DNA of 64,000 bases from Streptomyces sp. CB02959 (GTDB taxonomy: Bacteria > Actinomycetota > Actinomycetes > Streptomycetales > Streptomycetaceae). A program made the translations under genes and the position numbers. The notes beneath the pieces were generated by a model that saw only the letters and a list, made by a program, of their open reading frames with translations, was not told the origin of the DNA and ran no database searches. Shown piece by piece: positions 30,046 through 38,481 of this stretch. Position 1 is the stretch's first letter; every line of letters begins with the position of its first letter. The stretch is taken from NCBI RefSeq assembly GCF_002803155.1, contig NZ_NNBP01000001.1, positions 724,355 through 788,354 on the forward strand, given 5' to 3'.

Positions 30046-32361
30046 TCAGCCGCCGCCGAAGTTCGGCAGGTTGTTGCCGCCGTTGGCGTTGGTGCCGCCC
30101 GGCTGGCCGCCGGGGCCGCCGGTGCCGCCGCCGGTACCCGTGGCGCCGCCGGTGCCGGTGGAGCCGCCGGGGCCGCCGCCGGTGCTGCCGTCCGGCGGGG
30201 TGGAGCCGCCGCCGGGCGGCGTGGGACGGCCGCTCGGACGGCCGGAGACGCTGTCCGACGGGGTGGTGGACGGCGTCGGGCTGGCCGGCGCGGAGTGCGT
30301 CGGGGTCGGCGTCGGGGTGACCGGCGCGGACTGGGTCGGCGTCGGCGGGGCGGGCGGCGGCACCGCGGCGCCCATGTCGGTCTCCAGGTCGAAGTCGCCG
30401 CCGGTGCCGCCGTCGAGCGCGGCCTGGGTGTAGTCGGCCCAGACCCGCGCCGGGTAGCCGCCGCCGTTGACCCGGCCGCCGCCGCCGGCGCCCTTGAGGG
30501 TGACCTGCTTGCCGCCGGTGGGCGACTCGCCGAACATGCCGACCGCGGTGACCAGGTTGGGCGTGTAGCCCACGAACCAGGCCGACTTGTTGTCGTCGGA
30601 GGTGCCGGTCTTGCCGGCCGCCTTGTAGGAGGTGTTCTTGACCGACTCCGAGGCGGTGCCGTCGTTGACCACGCCGGTCAGGACCGAGGTGACGGTGTCG
30701 GCCGTGCGGCGGGAGAGCACCTGCTCGCCGATCGGGTTCTTGAGCGGGACCTCCTTGTCGGAGCCGTCCTTGCTCTGGACCGCCTTGACGACCATGGTCG
30801 GGGTGACCTTGACGCCGTGGTTGTCGAACGTGGCGTACACCCCGGCCATCTGGAGCGGGCTGGCGCCCATGGTGCCCAGGGTCATGGCCGGCTGGACGTC
30901 CATCTTGGAGCCGTCCATGCCCAGGCCGACCGCGGTCTTCTTGGCCTGGTCCAGGCCGACGTCGGCGCCCATCTGCGCGAAGACCGCGTTGACGGAGTTG
31001 TTGGTCGCCGTCTGGACGGTGATCTTCCCGTAGGTGTGCTCGTCCTCGTTCGGCGGCGCGAAGGGCTTGGTGCCGCCGACGACCGGACGGCGGTTGCGGC
31101 CGTCGTAGATCGCGTTGGGGGTGATCGGGACACCGCCCTGGGTCATCGCATGGTTCTCCATGGCCGATGCCAGGATCAGCGGCTTGAAGGTGGAGGCCGG
31201 CTGGTAGTCGGAGCGGGTCGCGTTGTTGGTGTAGTGCTGCGGGTAGCCCGCGCCGCCGTACAGCGCCACCACGTGGCCGGTCTTGGGGTCCACCGAGGTG
31301 GCGCCGAGCTGGACGTCGCGGTCGACCGAGCGGCGGTCGGGCGAGAGGTCGTCGGTGAGCTTCTGCTTGACCGCCGCTTCCAGCGCCTTCTGCCGGTTCT
31401 TCTCGATGCCGAGGGTGACGGTCCAGCCGCCGGCCTCGAACTCGCTCTCGTCGACGCCCTGGGCGAAGAGTTCCTTCTTGGCCGCGGCGATGATGTAGCT
31501 GGCCTGGCCGGTCAGACCGGGCAGCGGCTTGGGCGGCTTGGGCACCGGGAACTTCTGCTTGGCGCGCTCCTCGGGCGAGATCCACTTCATCTCGACCATG
31601 TTGTTGAGCGTGTACGCCCAGCGCTCCTGGACCCGCTGCTTGCCGGCGTCGGACGCGATGGCCCAGTCGTACTGGTTGGGCGCCTGGAGCAGCGAGGCGA
31701 GGTAGGCGCCCTGCGCGACGGTGAGCTTGTCGGAGTCCACGCCGTAGTACGCCTGCGCGGCGGCCTGGATGCCGTAGGCGCCGCGGCCGTAGTAGCTGGT
31801 GTTGATGTAGCCGGCGAGGATGTCGTCCTTGCTGAACTTCTGGTCCACCTTCAGGGAGATGACGATCTCCTGGAGCTTGCGGGAGACCGTCTGCTCCTGG
31901 CTGAGGTAGTAGTTCTTGACGTACTGCTGGGTGATCGTCGAGCCGCCCTGCTTGCCCTTGCCGCTCAGGGTGTTGATGACGCCGCGCAGGGTGCCCTTCA
32001 GGTCGACGCCGGAGTCGTTGTAGAACGTCTTGTTCTCGGCGGCGACGAAGGTGTGCTGGACTTCCTTGGGTATGCGGCTGAGCGGGACCGTCTCGCGGTT
32101 GACCGCGCCGACCCGCGCCATGACCGAGCCGTCCGCGTACTTGAAGACGTTGCTCTGGAGCTTGGCTTCCTTGTTGCCCGCCGGGACGTCCACGTAGAGG
32201 TAGAGCCCGACGAAGCCGAGGATCCCCAGGAGGCATACGCCGAGGAAGGCCCCGACGACCTTCTTCCAGGTGAAGAAGCGGCGTATGCCGGACTTCTTCT
32301 CGTTCTTTCCGGCCCGGCGGGCGCCGTCCTGCCGCGCCCGCCTCGCGTCCGCTCGGCCCAT
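30046..32361 (-). CDS. Class A penicillin-binding protein (transglycosylase/transpeptidase)
   Basis: 771 residues. A basic cytoplasmic N-terminus leads to one transmembrane helix at about 35-56. The GT51 transglycosylase domain follows (E109 in AAENKTFYND, GGSTITQQYVKNYYL at 139-153, RKLQE). The transpeptidase domain has SxxK at 390-393 (STFK), SVN at 456-458 and KTGT at 584-587. The last ~105 residues are Pro/Gly/Thr repeats outside the membrane, as in other actinobacterial PBPs. It polymerises and crosslinks peptidoglycan. No operon partner. Confidence 0.96.
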   Translation of the reverse strand: MGRADARRARQDGARRAGKNEKKSGIRRFFTWKKVVGAFLGVCLLGILGFVGLYLYVDVPAGNKEAKLQSNVFKYADGSVMARVGAVNRETVPLSRIPKEVQHTFVAAENKTFYNDSGVDLKGTLRGVINTLSGKGKQGGSTITQQYVKNYYLSQEQTVSRKLQEIVISLKVDQKFSKDDILAGYINTSYYGRGAYGIQAAAQAYYGVDSDKLTVAQGAYLASLLQAPNQYDWAIASDAGKQRVQERWAYTLNNMVEMKWISPEERAKQKFPVPKPPKPLPGLTGQASYIIAAAKKELFAQGVDESEFEAGGWTVTLGIEKNRQKALEAAVKQKLTDDLSPDRRSVDRDVQLGATSVDPKTGHVVALYGGAGYPQHYTNNATRSDYQPASTFKPLILASAMENHAMTQGGVPITPNAIYDGRNRRPVVGGTKPFAPPNEDEHTYGKITVQTATNNSVNAVFAQMGADVGLDQAKKTAVGLGMDGSKMDVQPAMTLGTMGASPLQMAGVYATFDNHGVKVTPTMVVKAVQSKDGSDKEVPLKNPIGEQVLSRRTADTVTSVLTGVVNDGTASESVKNTSYKAAGKTGTSDDNKSAWFVGYTPNLVTAVGMFGESPTGGKQVTLKGAGGGGRVNGGGYPARVWADYTQAALDGGTGGDFDLETDMGAAVPPPAPPTPTQSAPVTPTPTPTHSAPASPTPSTTPSDSVSGRPSGRPTPPGGGSTPPDGSTGGGPGGSTGTGGATGTGGGTGGPGGQPGGTNANGGNNLPNFGGG

Positions 32362-32542
32362 CGCTCGTGCAACTCCAGTCGTTCAGCCTCCGGCATAACT
32401 CAGCTGTTGAAGCTAACACCGCATCTGTCAACAAATACTCATCGATCAAGGCTTTTCCGTACGTGACAAACAGCACGGGAAATCTGCGCAACCGTCCCGG
32501 CATCGGACCGCACCACTCTGGACCGCAGCAGGCCAGCGCGTT

Positions 32543-32558
32543 AAAGTGATATCACTTT
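32543..32558. promoter_or_regulatory. Perfect 16-bp palindrome upstream of the SPFH gene
   Basis: AAAGTGATATCACTTT, 75 bp before the SPFH start codon, immediately followed by GCTAGACC, a possible -10 element. The position suggests an operator. The ribbon-helix-helix protein encoded two genes along (33581-33913) is the obvious candidate to bind it, since such proteins are often autoregulators that bind short palindromes. Confidence 0.6.
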
Positions 32559-32633
32559 GCTAGACCAGCGAAAGCACACACTGCGGCGCACATCACGCAC
32601 CGCGCCGCACGTCGGCCACGAAACGGGGACCCC

Positions 32634-33584
32634 ATGACCGATACGACAACCACCGCCGCCGACTCCGCGGACGCCCCGGAGATGCCGGCGCCACAGGTCC
32701 GCGAGCGGGCCGCGCACAGCATCCCGGGCGGGCTGGCCCTGCTGCTGACCGTCCTGGGCGTCGCCCTCGGCATCGCCGCGATCATCGCCGGCGGCGTCGC
32801 GGGCAACAGCGGCAACAACGCCCTCGCCGTGCCCGTGGTGCTCGCCGGGATCCTGGTCCTGGCCGGCTCGGTCTTCTGCATGACCGGCGTGAAGATGGTC
32901 GCGCCCGGCGAGGCCCGGGTGATCCAGCTCTTCGGGCGGTACGTCGGCACCATCCGCACCGACGGCCTGCGCTGGGTCAACCCGCTCACCTCGGCCCGCA
33001 AGATCTCCACCCGGGTCCGCAACCACGAGACCTCGGTCCTCAAGGTCAACGACGCCTACGGCAACCCGATCGAGCTGGCCTCGATCGTGGTCTGGAAGGT
33101 CGAGGACACCGCCCAGGCACTCTTCGAGGTCGACGACTTCCTGGAGTTCGTCGCCACCCAGACCGAGGCGGCCGTCCGGCACATCGCCATCGAGTACCCC
33201 TACGACGCCCACGACGTGGACGGCCTCTCGCTGCGCGGCAACGCCGAGGAGATCACCGAGAAGCTGGCCGTGGAGCTGACCGCCCGGGTCCAGGCCGCCG
33301 GTGTGCAGATCATCGAGACCCGCTTCAGCCACCTCGCCTACGCCCCGGAGATCGCCTCCGCGATGCTCCAGCGACAGCAGGCCGGTGCGGTCGTCGCGGC
33401 CCGCCAGCAGATCGTCGAGGGCGCGGTGGGCATGGTCGAGTCGGCCCTGGAGCGGATCAACGAGCAGGGCATCGTCGAACTGGACGAGGAGCGCAAGGCC
33501 GCCATGGTCAGCAATCTGATGGTGGTGCTGTGCGGCGACCGGGCCGCCCAGCCGGTCCTGAACACGGGCTCGCTCTACCAGTGA
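32634..33584 (+). CDS. SPFH/band 7 (stomatin-like) membrane protein
   Basis: 316 residues. Two N-terminal hydrophobic helices at about 28-50 and 57-82 are followed by the SPFH domain: [52 protein letters not shown] and [20 protein letters not shown]. The C-terminal part (about 240-316) is helical and would assemble oligomers. SPFH proteins form membrane scaffolds. Its stop codon overlaps the start of the downstream RHH gene (GTGA), so the pair is translationally coupled. Confidence 0.93.
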   Translation: MTDTTTTAADSADAPEMPAPQVRERAAHSIPGGLALLLTVLGVALGIAAIIAGGVAGNSGNNALAVPVVLAGILVLAGSVFCMTGVKMVAPGEARVIQLFGRYVGTIRTDGLRWVNPLTSARKISTRVRNHETSVLKVNDAYGNPIELASIVVWKVEDTAQALFEVDDFLEFVATQTEAAVRHIAIEYPYDAHDVDGLSLRGNAEEITEKLAVELTARVQAAGVQIIETRFSHLAYAPEIASAMLQRQQAGAVVAARQQIVEGAVGMVESALERINEQGIVELDEERKAAMVSNLMVVLCGDRAAQPVLNTGSLYQ

Positions 33585-33913
33585 GTGCGGACGCCCCCCA
33601 GGAGTCCGGCGCGGACCGCGAAGGGCCCGCCGGCCGCCGGCCGCAGCAGCGCAAGCAGGTGCTGCTGCGGCTGGACCCGCTGATCCACGACGCCCTCGGC
33701 CGCTGGGCCAACGACGAACTGCGCAGCACCAACGCCCAGGTCGAGTTCCTGCTCCGCAAGGCACTGGCCGACGCGGGGCGCCTACCGCGGGGAGCGGGCG
33801 CGCCGCCGCGCCGGGGGCGGCCGCCCAAGCGGCGGGAGCCGACCGAGGGGCCGGCGGCGGGGTCGACGGAGAAGTCGGCGGAGACAGCCGAGGGGGTGTC
33901 GGACGGCGGGTGA
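33581..33913 (+). CDS. Ribbon-helix-helix (Arc-like) DNA-binding protein
   Basis: 110 residues from GTG 33581, which overlaps the SPFH stop by 4 bp. QRKQVLLRLDPLIHDALGRW plus ANDELRSTNAQVEFLLRKAL (about residues 23-62) has the beta-strand, helix, helix pattern of Arc/CopG-type RHH proteins, with alternating basic and hydrophobic residues in the strand. A basic low-complexity tail (PPRRGRPPKRRE) follows. Probably a repressor of the SPFH operon through the palindrome at 32543. Homology is clear in type; function is inferred. Confidence 0.85.
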   Translation: MSADAPQESGADREGPAGRRPQQRKQVLLRLDPLIHDALGRWANDELRSTNAQVEFLLRKALADAGRLPRGAGAPPRRGRPPKRREPTEGPAAGSTEKSAETAEGVSDGG

Positions 33914-33954
33914 CATCGGACGAGGGGTGACATCGAGCCACTAGAAACTCCATC

Positions 33955-33974
33955 TATACACCGTGTGTATACAC
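33955..33974. promoter_or_regulatory. Putative PadR operator before ABC system 1
   Basis: TATACAC-CGT-GTGTATA (33955-33971) is a perfect inverted repeat, overlapping the 10-bp palindrome GTGTATACAC (33965-33974). It lies about 95 bp before the ATPase start, and TAGAGT just downstream could be a -10 element. A related repeat sits before the padR gene at 37221, sharing GTATACACC. PadR regulators bind such GTAT/ATAC palindromes. Confidence 0.65.
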
Positions 33975-34068
33975 CTCATGTAGAGTGCTGGGCATGTCCC
34001 TGGGTCGGCGCTGCCTTTACCGCGCCCCACCTTCGCCATGCCCCGTCCGCACTCCCGGAGGCCCTCGT

Positions 34069-34755
34069 ATGACCCCGGCCGGTCCCCTGCTCGAAGCCCG
34101 CGCGCTGCACAAGGCGTACGGCCCCACGCCCGCGCTCGACGGCGCGGACTTCACCCTCCACGCCGGCGAAGTGGTCGCCGTCATGGGCCCCTCCGGCTCC
34201 GGCAAGTCGACGCTGCTGCACTGCCTCGCCGGGATCATCCGCCCCGACTCCGGCACCGTCCGCTACGGAACACACACCCTGACCGAACTGGGCGACGCCC
34301 AGCGCAGCGCACTACGCCGCACCGACTTCGGTTTCGTCTTCCAATTCGGCCAACTCGTACCGGAGTTGACCTGCCTGGAAAACGTCGCCCTGCCCCTCCG
34401 CCTGAACGGCACCAAACGCAAGGAAGCCGAACGACGGGCCCGCGACTGGCTGGAGCAACTGGAGGTCGACGGCATCGCGACCCGGCAGCCCGGGGAGGTC
34501 TCCGGTGGCCAGGGCCAGCGGGTCGCGGTCGCCCGCGCACTGGCCGCCGAGCCCCGGGTGATCTTCGCCGACGAACCCACCGGCGCCCTGGACTCCCTCA
34601 ACGGCGAGCGGGTGATGGGCCTGCTGACCGACGCCGCCCGGAACACCGACGCCGCGGTGGTGCTGGTCACCCACGAGGTACGGGTCGCCGCGTACGCCGA
34701 CCGCGAGGTCGTCGTACGGGACGGCATCGCCCGGGAGACGGCGGGCGCGGCATGA
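34069..34755 (+). CDS. ABC transporter ATP-binding protein (system 1)
   Basis: 228 residues from ATG 34069; the closely related second copy starts at the same position. The Walker A motif is GPSGSGKST (about 40-48), the signature is VSGGQGQRVAVARAL, Walker B is VIFADEPTGALDS, and the H-loop is VLVTHEV. It belongs to the LolD/MacB-type family that works with FtsX-like permeases. Its stop overlaps the permease start (ATGA). The core is nearly identical at DNA level to the second ATPase gene (37795). Confidence 0.95.
   Translation: MTPAGPLLEARALHKAYGPTPALDGADFTLHAGEVVAVMGPSGSGKSTLLHCLAGIIRPDSGTVRYGTHTLTELGDAQRSALRRTDFGFVFQFGQLVPELTCLENVALPLRLNGTKRKEAERRARDWLEQLEVDGIATRQPGEVSGGQGQRVAVARALAAEPRVIFADEPTGALDSLNGERVMGLLTDAARNTDAAVVLVTHEVRVAAYADREVVVRDGIARETAGAA
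34163..34313 (+). repeat. 151-bp block identical to 37889-38039 (ABC ATPase copy 1)
   Basis: These bases match 37889-38039 without a difference, including all third codon positions. Beyond 34313 the copies differ only at scattered, mostly synonymous sites. It covers the Walker A region. Confidence 0.9.
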
Positions 34756-37130
34756 GCGGCGGCACCACGACGACCACCGGGGGCGGGCCGCGCGGCTGGG
34801 CCCGGGACCTCGGCCTGGGGGTCCGGTTCGCGGTCGGCGGAGGGCGCGAGGGGTGGATCCGCACCCTGCTCACCGCACTGGGCGTGGGACTGGGCGTGGC
34901 GCTGCTGCTCGCCGCCTCGTCTCTCCCGGCCATTCAGGCGCACCGGGCGGAGCGCCGGCTGGCCGCGGCGGTGACGTCCAGCGACCGGGCGCTGCCGCCG
35001 ACGGAGGCGACGCTGGTCGCGGCCGACCTGCGGACGCTCTTCCGAGGCCGGCCCCTCACCGGACTGATGCTGCGGCCGGACGGCCCCAAGGCGCCCACCC
35101 CGCCCGGCGTGGACGCCCTGCCGAAACCCGGCGAGATGGTGCTCTCCCCCGCGCTGCGGGAGCTCCTCGCCGACCCGGGGAGCGCACTGCTGCGGGAACG
35201 GCTGCCGTACAAGGACGCCGGCACGATCGGGCCGGCCGGCCTGATCGGCCCCGACGACCTGACGTACTACCTCGGCAGCGCCACGCTGACCCCGGACACC
35301 GGCGGGCACCGGGTCGCCGGATTCGGCCTGCCCGGCAAGAGCGAGCCGCTGGACCCCGTACTGCTGGCGCTGATCATCGTGGCCTGTGTGGTGCTGCTGA
35401 TGCCGGTGGCCATCTTCATCGCGACCGCCGTCCGGTTCGGCGGGGAGCGCCGGGACCGCCGGCTGGCCGCGCTGCGGCTGATCGGCGCCGATGCCCGGAT
35501 GACGCGGCGGACGGCGGCCGGCGAGGCGCTGTTCGGGGCGCTGCTGGGGCTCCTGGTGGGCGCCGCGCTGTTCCTGGCCGGCCGGCAGCTCACCGCCGGG
35601 ATCACCTTCTGGAACGTCAACGCCTTCCCGTCCGACGTGACCCCGGACCCGTGGCTGGCGGCGCTGATCGTGTGCGCCGTACCGCTCTCCGCCGTCGTGG
35701 TCACGCTCCTGGCGCTGCGCCGGGTCAGCATCGAACCGCTGGGCGTCGCGCGCAGCACCAGGGGCCGCCGGCGCCGCCTGTGGTGGCGGCTGCCGTTCCC
35801 GCCGGCCGGGCTGGCGCTGGTGTTCGCCAACGGACGGGTCGGCGGCGGCAGTTCCACCGTCAACCCGTACCTCATCGCGGGCGGCGCGACGCTGTTCCTG
35901 CTCGGGGTGACCCTGCTGCTGCCGTGGGCGGTGGACGCGGCGGTGGCGCGCTTCCGCGGCGGGCCGGTGCCCTGGCAGCTGGCCGTGCGGCGGCTCCAGC
36001 TCAGCGGGGGCACCGCCGCCCGCGCGGTCAGCGGGATCACCGTGGCGGTGGCCGGGGCGATCGCGCTCCAGCTGCTGTTCACCGCGATCCAGAGCGACTT
36101 CATGAAGGTCACCGGGCAGGACGCCAAGCGGGCGCAGCTGCAGGTCTCGCTGCCGACGCACGACATCGGCACCATCCGGAAGATGACCGCCGAGTTCCGG
36201 CGGACCCCGGGCGTCCGCGGTGTCATCGCCACCATCGAGGCCAGCGCGAACCGGCCCGGCCCGCTCCGCAAGGGCGAGCCGTTCGTCCCGTCCACGTCGG
36301 TCACCGTCGGCGACTGCGCCACGCTGGGCGAACTGGCGCGCACCGGTCCGTGCAAGGACGGCGACGTCTTCATCGTCCGGGACCACACCGGCCAGGTCGA
36401 GGACTCCTACATCGGCAAGACCGCGCGGCCCGGGGCCACGGTGGACTTCGCCTGGTCCGACCGCGCCGGGCGGACGCCGCCCCGCCCGCGGCTGTGGACC
36501 CTCCCGGAGAACGCCCGCACCGTCGAGTCGCGTCCCGACCCCATGGGCGTGTCGTCGTTCGGCATCTTCGCCACTCCGGGCGCGCTGGACGCGAAGCTGC
36601 TGGACGACCCGCAGGGCCGCGCCATGATCAAGATCGACCCGCACTTCCCCGACGCCGTCGAGCACGCCCGGAACACCGCGGCCCGGATCGACCCGCTGAC
36701 CTCCGTGCGCGCCCTGCAGAACGTCGAGCGCGACAACCAGTACACGAGCGTGCGCACCGGCCTGCTGGTCGCCGCGACCGCGACCCTGGTGCTGATCGCC
36801 GCCAGCATGCTGGTGACGATGCTGGAGCAGCTGCGCGAGCGCCGCCGGCTGCTGTCCGTCCTGGTCGCCTTCGGCACCCGGCGGGCCACGCTGGCCTGGT
36901 CGGTGCTGTGGCAGACCGCCGTCCCGGTGACCCTGGGGCTGGGCCTGGCGGTGGCCGGCGGCATCGGGCTGGGCCTGGCGCTGCTGCGGATGGCCGGGAA
37001 GACCGGCTTCGCCTGGTCGGCGGTCTGGCCGCTGACCGCCGCCGGGGGCGCCCTGGTGCTGGTGGTGACGCTGCTCAGCCTGCCGCCGCTGTGGCGGATG
37101 ATGCGGCCGGACGGGCTGCGCACGGAATGA
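34752..37130 (+). CDS. FtsX-like ABC permease (system 1)
   Basis: 792 residues, start ATG overlapping the ATPase stop. After a Gly/Thr-rich N-terminus come TM1 (TLLTALGVGLGVALLLAASS), a long extracytoplasmic region, three TM helices (ALIIVACVVLLMPVAIFIAT, LFGALLGLLVGAALFLAG, WLAALIVCAVPLSAVVVTLL), a second block beginning AVSGITVAVAGAIALQLLF, another outer region, and the final helices ending LPPLWRMMRPDGLRTE. This is the FtsX-type tandem layout of large exporters that move peptides or antibiotics or act in cell-envelope stress. The substrate is unknown. Confidence 0.92.
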   Translation: MSGGTTTTTGGGPRGWARDLGLGVRFAVGGGREGWIRTLLTALGVGLGVALLLAASSLPAIQAHRAERRLAAAVTSSDRALPPTEATLVAADLRTLFRGRPLTGLMLRPDGPKAPTPPGVDALPKPGEMVLSPALRELLADPGSALLRERLPYKDAGTIGPAGLIGPDDLTYYLGSATLTPDTGGHRVAGFGLPGKSEPLDPVLLALIIVACVVLLMPVAIFIATAVRFGGERRDRRLAALRLIGADARMTRRTAAGEALFGALLGLLVGAALFLAGRQLTAGITFWNVNAFPSDVTPDPWLAALIVCAVPLSAVVVTLLALRRVSIEPLGVARSTRGRRRRLWWRLPFPPAGLALVFANGRVGGGSSTVNPYLIAGGATLFLLGVTLLLPWAVDAAVARFRGGPVPWQLAVRRLQLSGGTAARAVSGITVAVAGAIALQLLFTAIQSDFMKVTGQDAKRAQLQVSLPTHDIGTIRKMTAEFRRTPGVRGVIATIEASANRPGPLRKGEPFVPSTSVTVGDCATLGELARTGPCKDGDVFIVRDHTGQVEDSYIGKTARPGATVDFAWSDRAGRTPPRPRLWTLPENARTVESRPDPMGVSSFGIFATPGALDAKLLDDPQGRAMIKIDPHFPDAVEHARNTAARIDPLTSVRALQNVERDNQYTSVRTGLLVAATATLVLIAASMLVTMLEQLRERRRLLSVLVAFGTRRATLAWSVLWQTAVPVTLGLGLAVAGGIGLGLALLRMAGKTGFAWSAVWPLTAAGGALVLVVTLLSLPPLWRMMRPDGLRTE

Positions 37131-37220
37131 CCGCACACCAAGCGGGCGGTGGCCGGCGGGAAACCGCGGCCACCGCCCCGCACCGCCATCGACCAGGGCG
37201 TTCCCCTCTCGCCCGACAGA

Positions 37221-37241
37221 TGTATACAACACGCGTATACA
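37221..37241. promoter_or_regulatory. Putative PadR operator before the padR-ABC 2 operon
   Basis: TGTATAC and GTATACA, perfect 7-bp arms with a 7-bp spacer, 33 bp upstream of the PadR start codon. It shares GTATACACC with the site at 33955. Placement fits autorepression of padR together with ABC system 2. Confidence 0.7.
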
Positions 37242-37273
37242 CCGGCATTACACCCCCGAGTAAGGTGGTCCGC

Positions 37274-37798
37274 ATGTCAATCGGTCATACGCTGCTGGGC
37301 CTCCTGGAGTCCGGCCCCCGCCATGGCTACGACCTCAAGCGGGCCTTCGACGAGCACTTCGGGCAGGACCGCCCGCTCCATTACGGGCAGGTCTACTCCA
37401 CGATGTCCCGGCTGCTGAAGAACGGCCTGGTCGAAGTGGACGGCGTGGAGGCCGGGGCGGGCCCGGAGCGTAAGCGGTACGCCATCACAGACGCCGGGAT
37501 CACCGACGTCGCGCAGTGGCTGGCCCGGCCGGAGAAGCCCGAGCCCTACCTCCAGTCCACGCTCTACACCAAGGTCGTACTGGCTCTGCTGACCGACCGG
37601 GACGCCGCCGAACTCCTCGACACCCAGCGCGCCGAGCACCTGCGCCTGATGCGCGGCCTGACCGAGCGCAAGCGCACCGGGGACCTCGCCGACCAGCTGA
37701 TCTGCGACCACGCGCTGTTCCACCTCGAAGCCGACCTGCGCTGGCTGGAGCTGACCGCCGCCCGGCTGGACAAGCTGGCGGAGGCGGTCGGCGGATGA
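37274..37798 (+). CDS. PadR-family transcriptional regulator
   Basis: 174 residues. LLGLLESGPRHGYDLKRAFD, YGQVYSTMSRLLKNGLVEVD and KRYAITDAGITDVAQWL form the winged helix of PadR (about 3-80), followed by a C-terminal dimerisation region. Its stop codon overlaps the ATPase 2 start (ATGA), so the three genes form an operon. It is expected to repress both ABC systems and to be released by a substrate or drug of the exporter. Confidence 0.94.
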   Translation: MSIGHTLLGLLESGPRHGYDLKRAFDEHFGQDRPLHYGQVYSTMSRLLKNGLVEVDGVEAGAGPERKRYAITDAGITDVAQWLARPEKPEPYLQSTLYTKVVLALLTDRDAAELLDTQRAEHLRLMRGLTERKRTGDLADQLICDHALFHLEADLRWLELTAARLDKLAEAVGG

Positions 37799-38481
37799 CC
37801 CCCGAGGGATCCCTGCTCGCCGCGGAGGGTCTGCGCAAGGCGTACGGGCCGACGCCCGCGCTCGACGGCGCGGACTTCTCCGTCCACCCCGGCGAAGTGG
37901 TCGCCGTCATGGGCCCCTCCGGCTCCGGCAAGTCGACGCTGCTGCACTGCCTCGCCGGGATCATCCGCCCCGACTCCGGCACCGTCCGCTACGGAACACA
38001 CACCCTGACCGAACTGGGCGACGCCCAGCGCAGCGCACTGCGCCGCACCGACTTCGGCTTCGTCTTCCAATTCGGCCAACTCGTCCCGGAGTTGACCTGC
38101 CTGGAGAACGTCGCCCTGCCCCTCCGCCTGAACGGCACCAAACGCAAGGAAGCCGAACGCCGGGCCCGCGACTGGCTGGAGCAGCTGGAGGTCGAGGGCG
38201 TGGACAAGCAGCGCCCCGGTGAGATCTCCGGCGGCCAGGGCCAGCGGGTCGCGGTCGCCCGCGCCCTCGCCACCCAGCCCCGGGTGGTCTTCGCCGACGA
38301 ACCCACCGGCGCCCTGGACTCCCTCAACGGCGAGCGGGTGATGGGCCTGCTGACCAACGCCGCCCGGAACACCAACGCGGCCGTGGTCCTGGTCACCCAC
38401 GAGGCCCGGGTCGCCGCCTACTCCGACCGCGAGATCGTCGTCCGGGACGGCCGCGTGAAGGACATGGCGGGCCGAATATGA
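37795..38481 (+). CDS. ABC transporter ATP-binding protein (system 2)
   Basis: 228 residues, same length as copy 1. Walker A GPSGSGKST, signature ISGGQGQRVAVARAL, Walker B VVFADEPTGALDS, H-loop THEARV. It overlaps padR by 4 bp at its start and the permease by 4 bp at its end (ATGA both times). Protein differences from copy 1 concentrate at both ends; the middle is almost identical. Confidence 0.95.
   Translation: MTPEGSLLAAEGLRKAYGPTPALDGADFSVHPGEVVAVMGPSGSGKSTLLHCLAGIIRPDSGTVRYGTHTLTELGDAQRSALRRTDFGFVFQFGQLVPELTCLENVALPLRLNGTKRKEAERRARDWLEQLEVEGVDKQRPGEISGGQGQRVAVARALATQPRVVFADEPTGALDSLNGERVMGLLTNAARNTNAAVVLVTHEARVAAYSDREIVVRDGRVKDMAGRI
37889..38039 (+). repeat. 151-bp block identical to 34163-34313 (ABC ATPase copy 2)
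   Basis: Exact match to the first copy. See the entry at 34163. Confidence 0.9.

Noticed and set aside
34069..38481. Assembly duplication of the ABC operon
   Set aside because: The two permeases and both ATPase ends differ widely, so the modules are truly separate. Only the ATPase core is near-identical.
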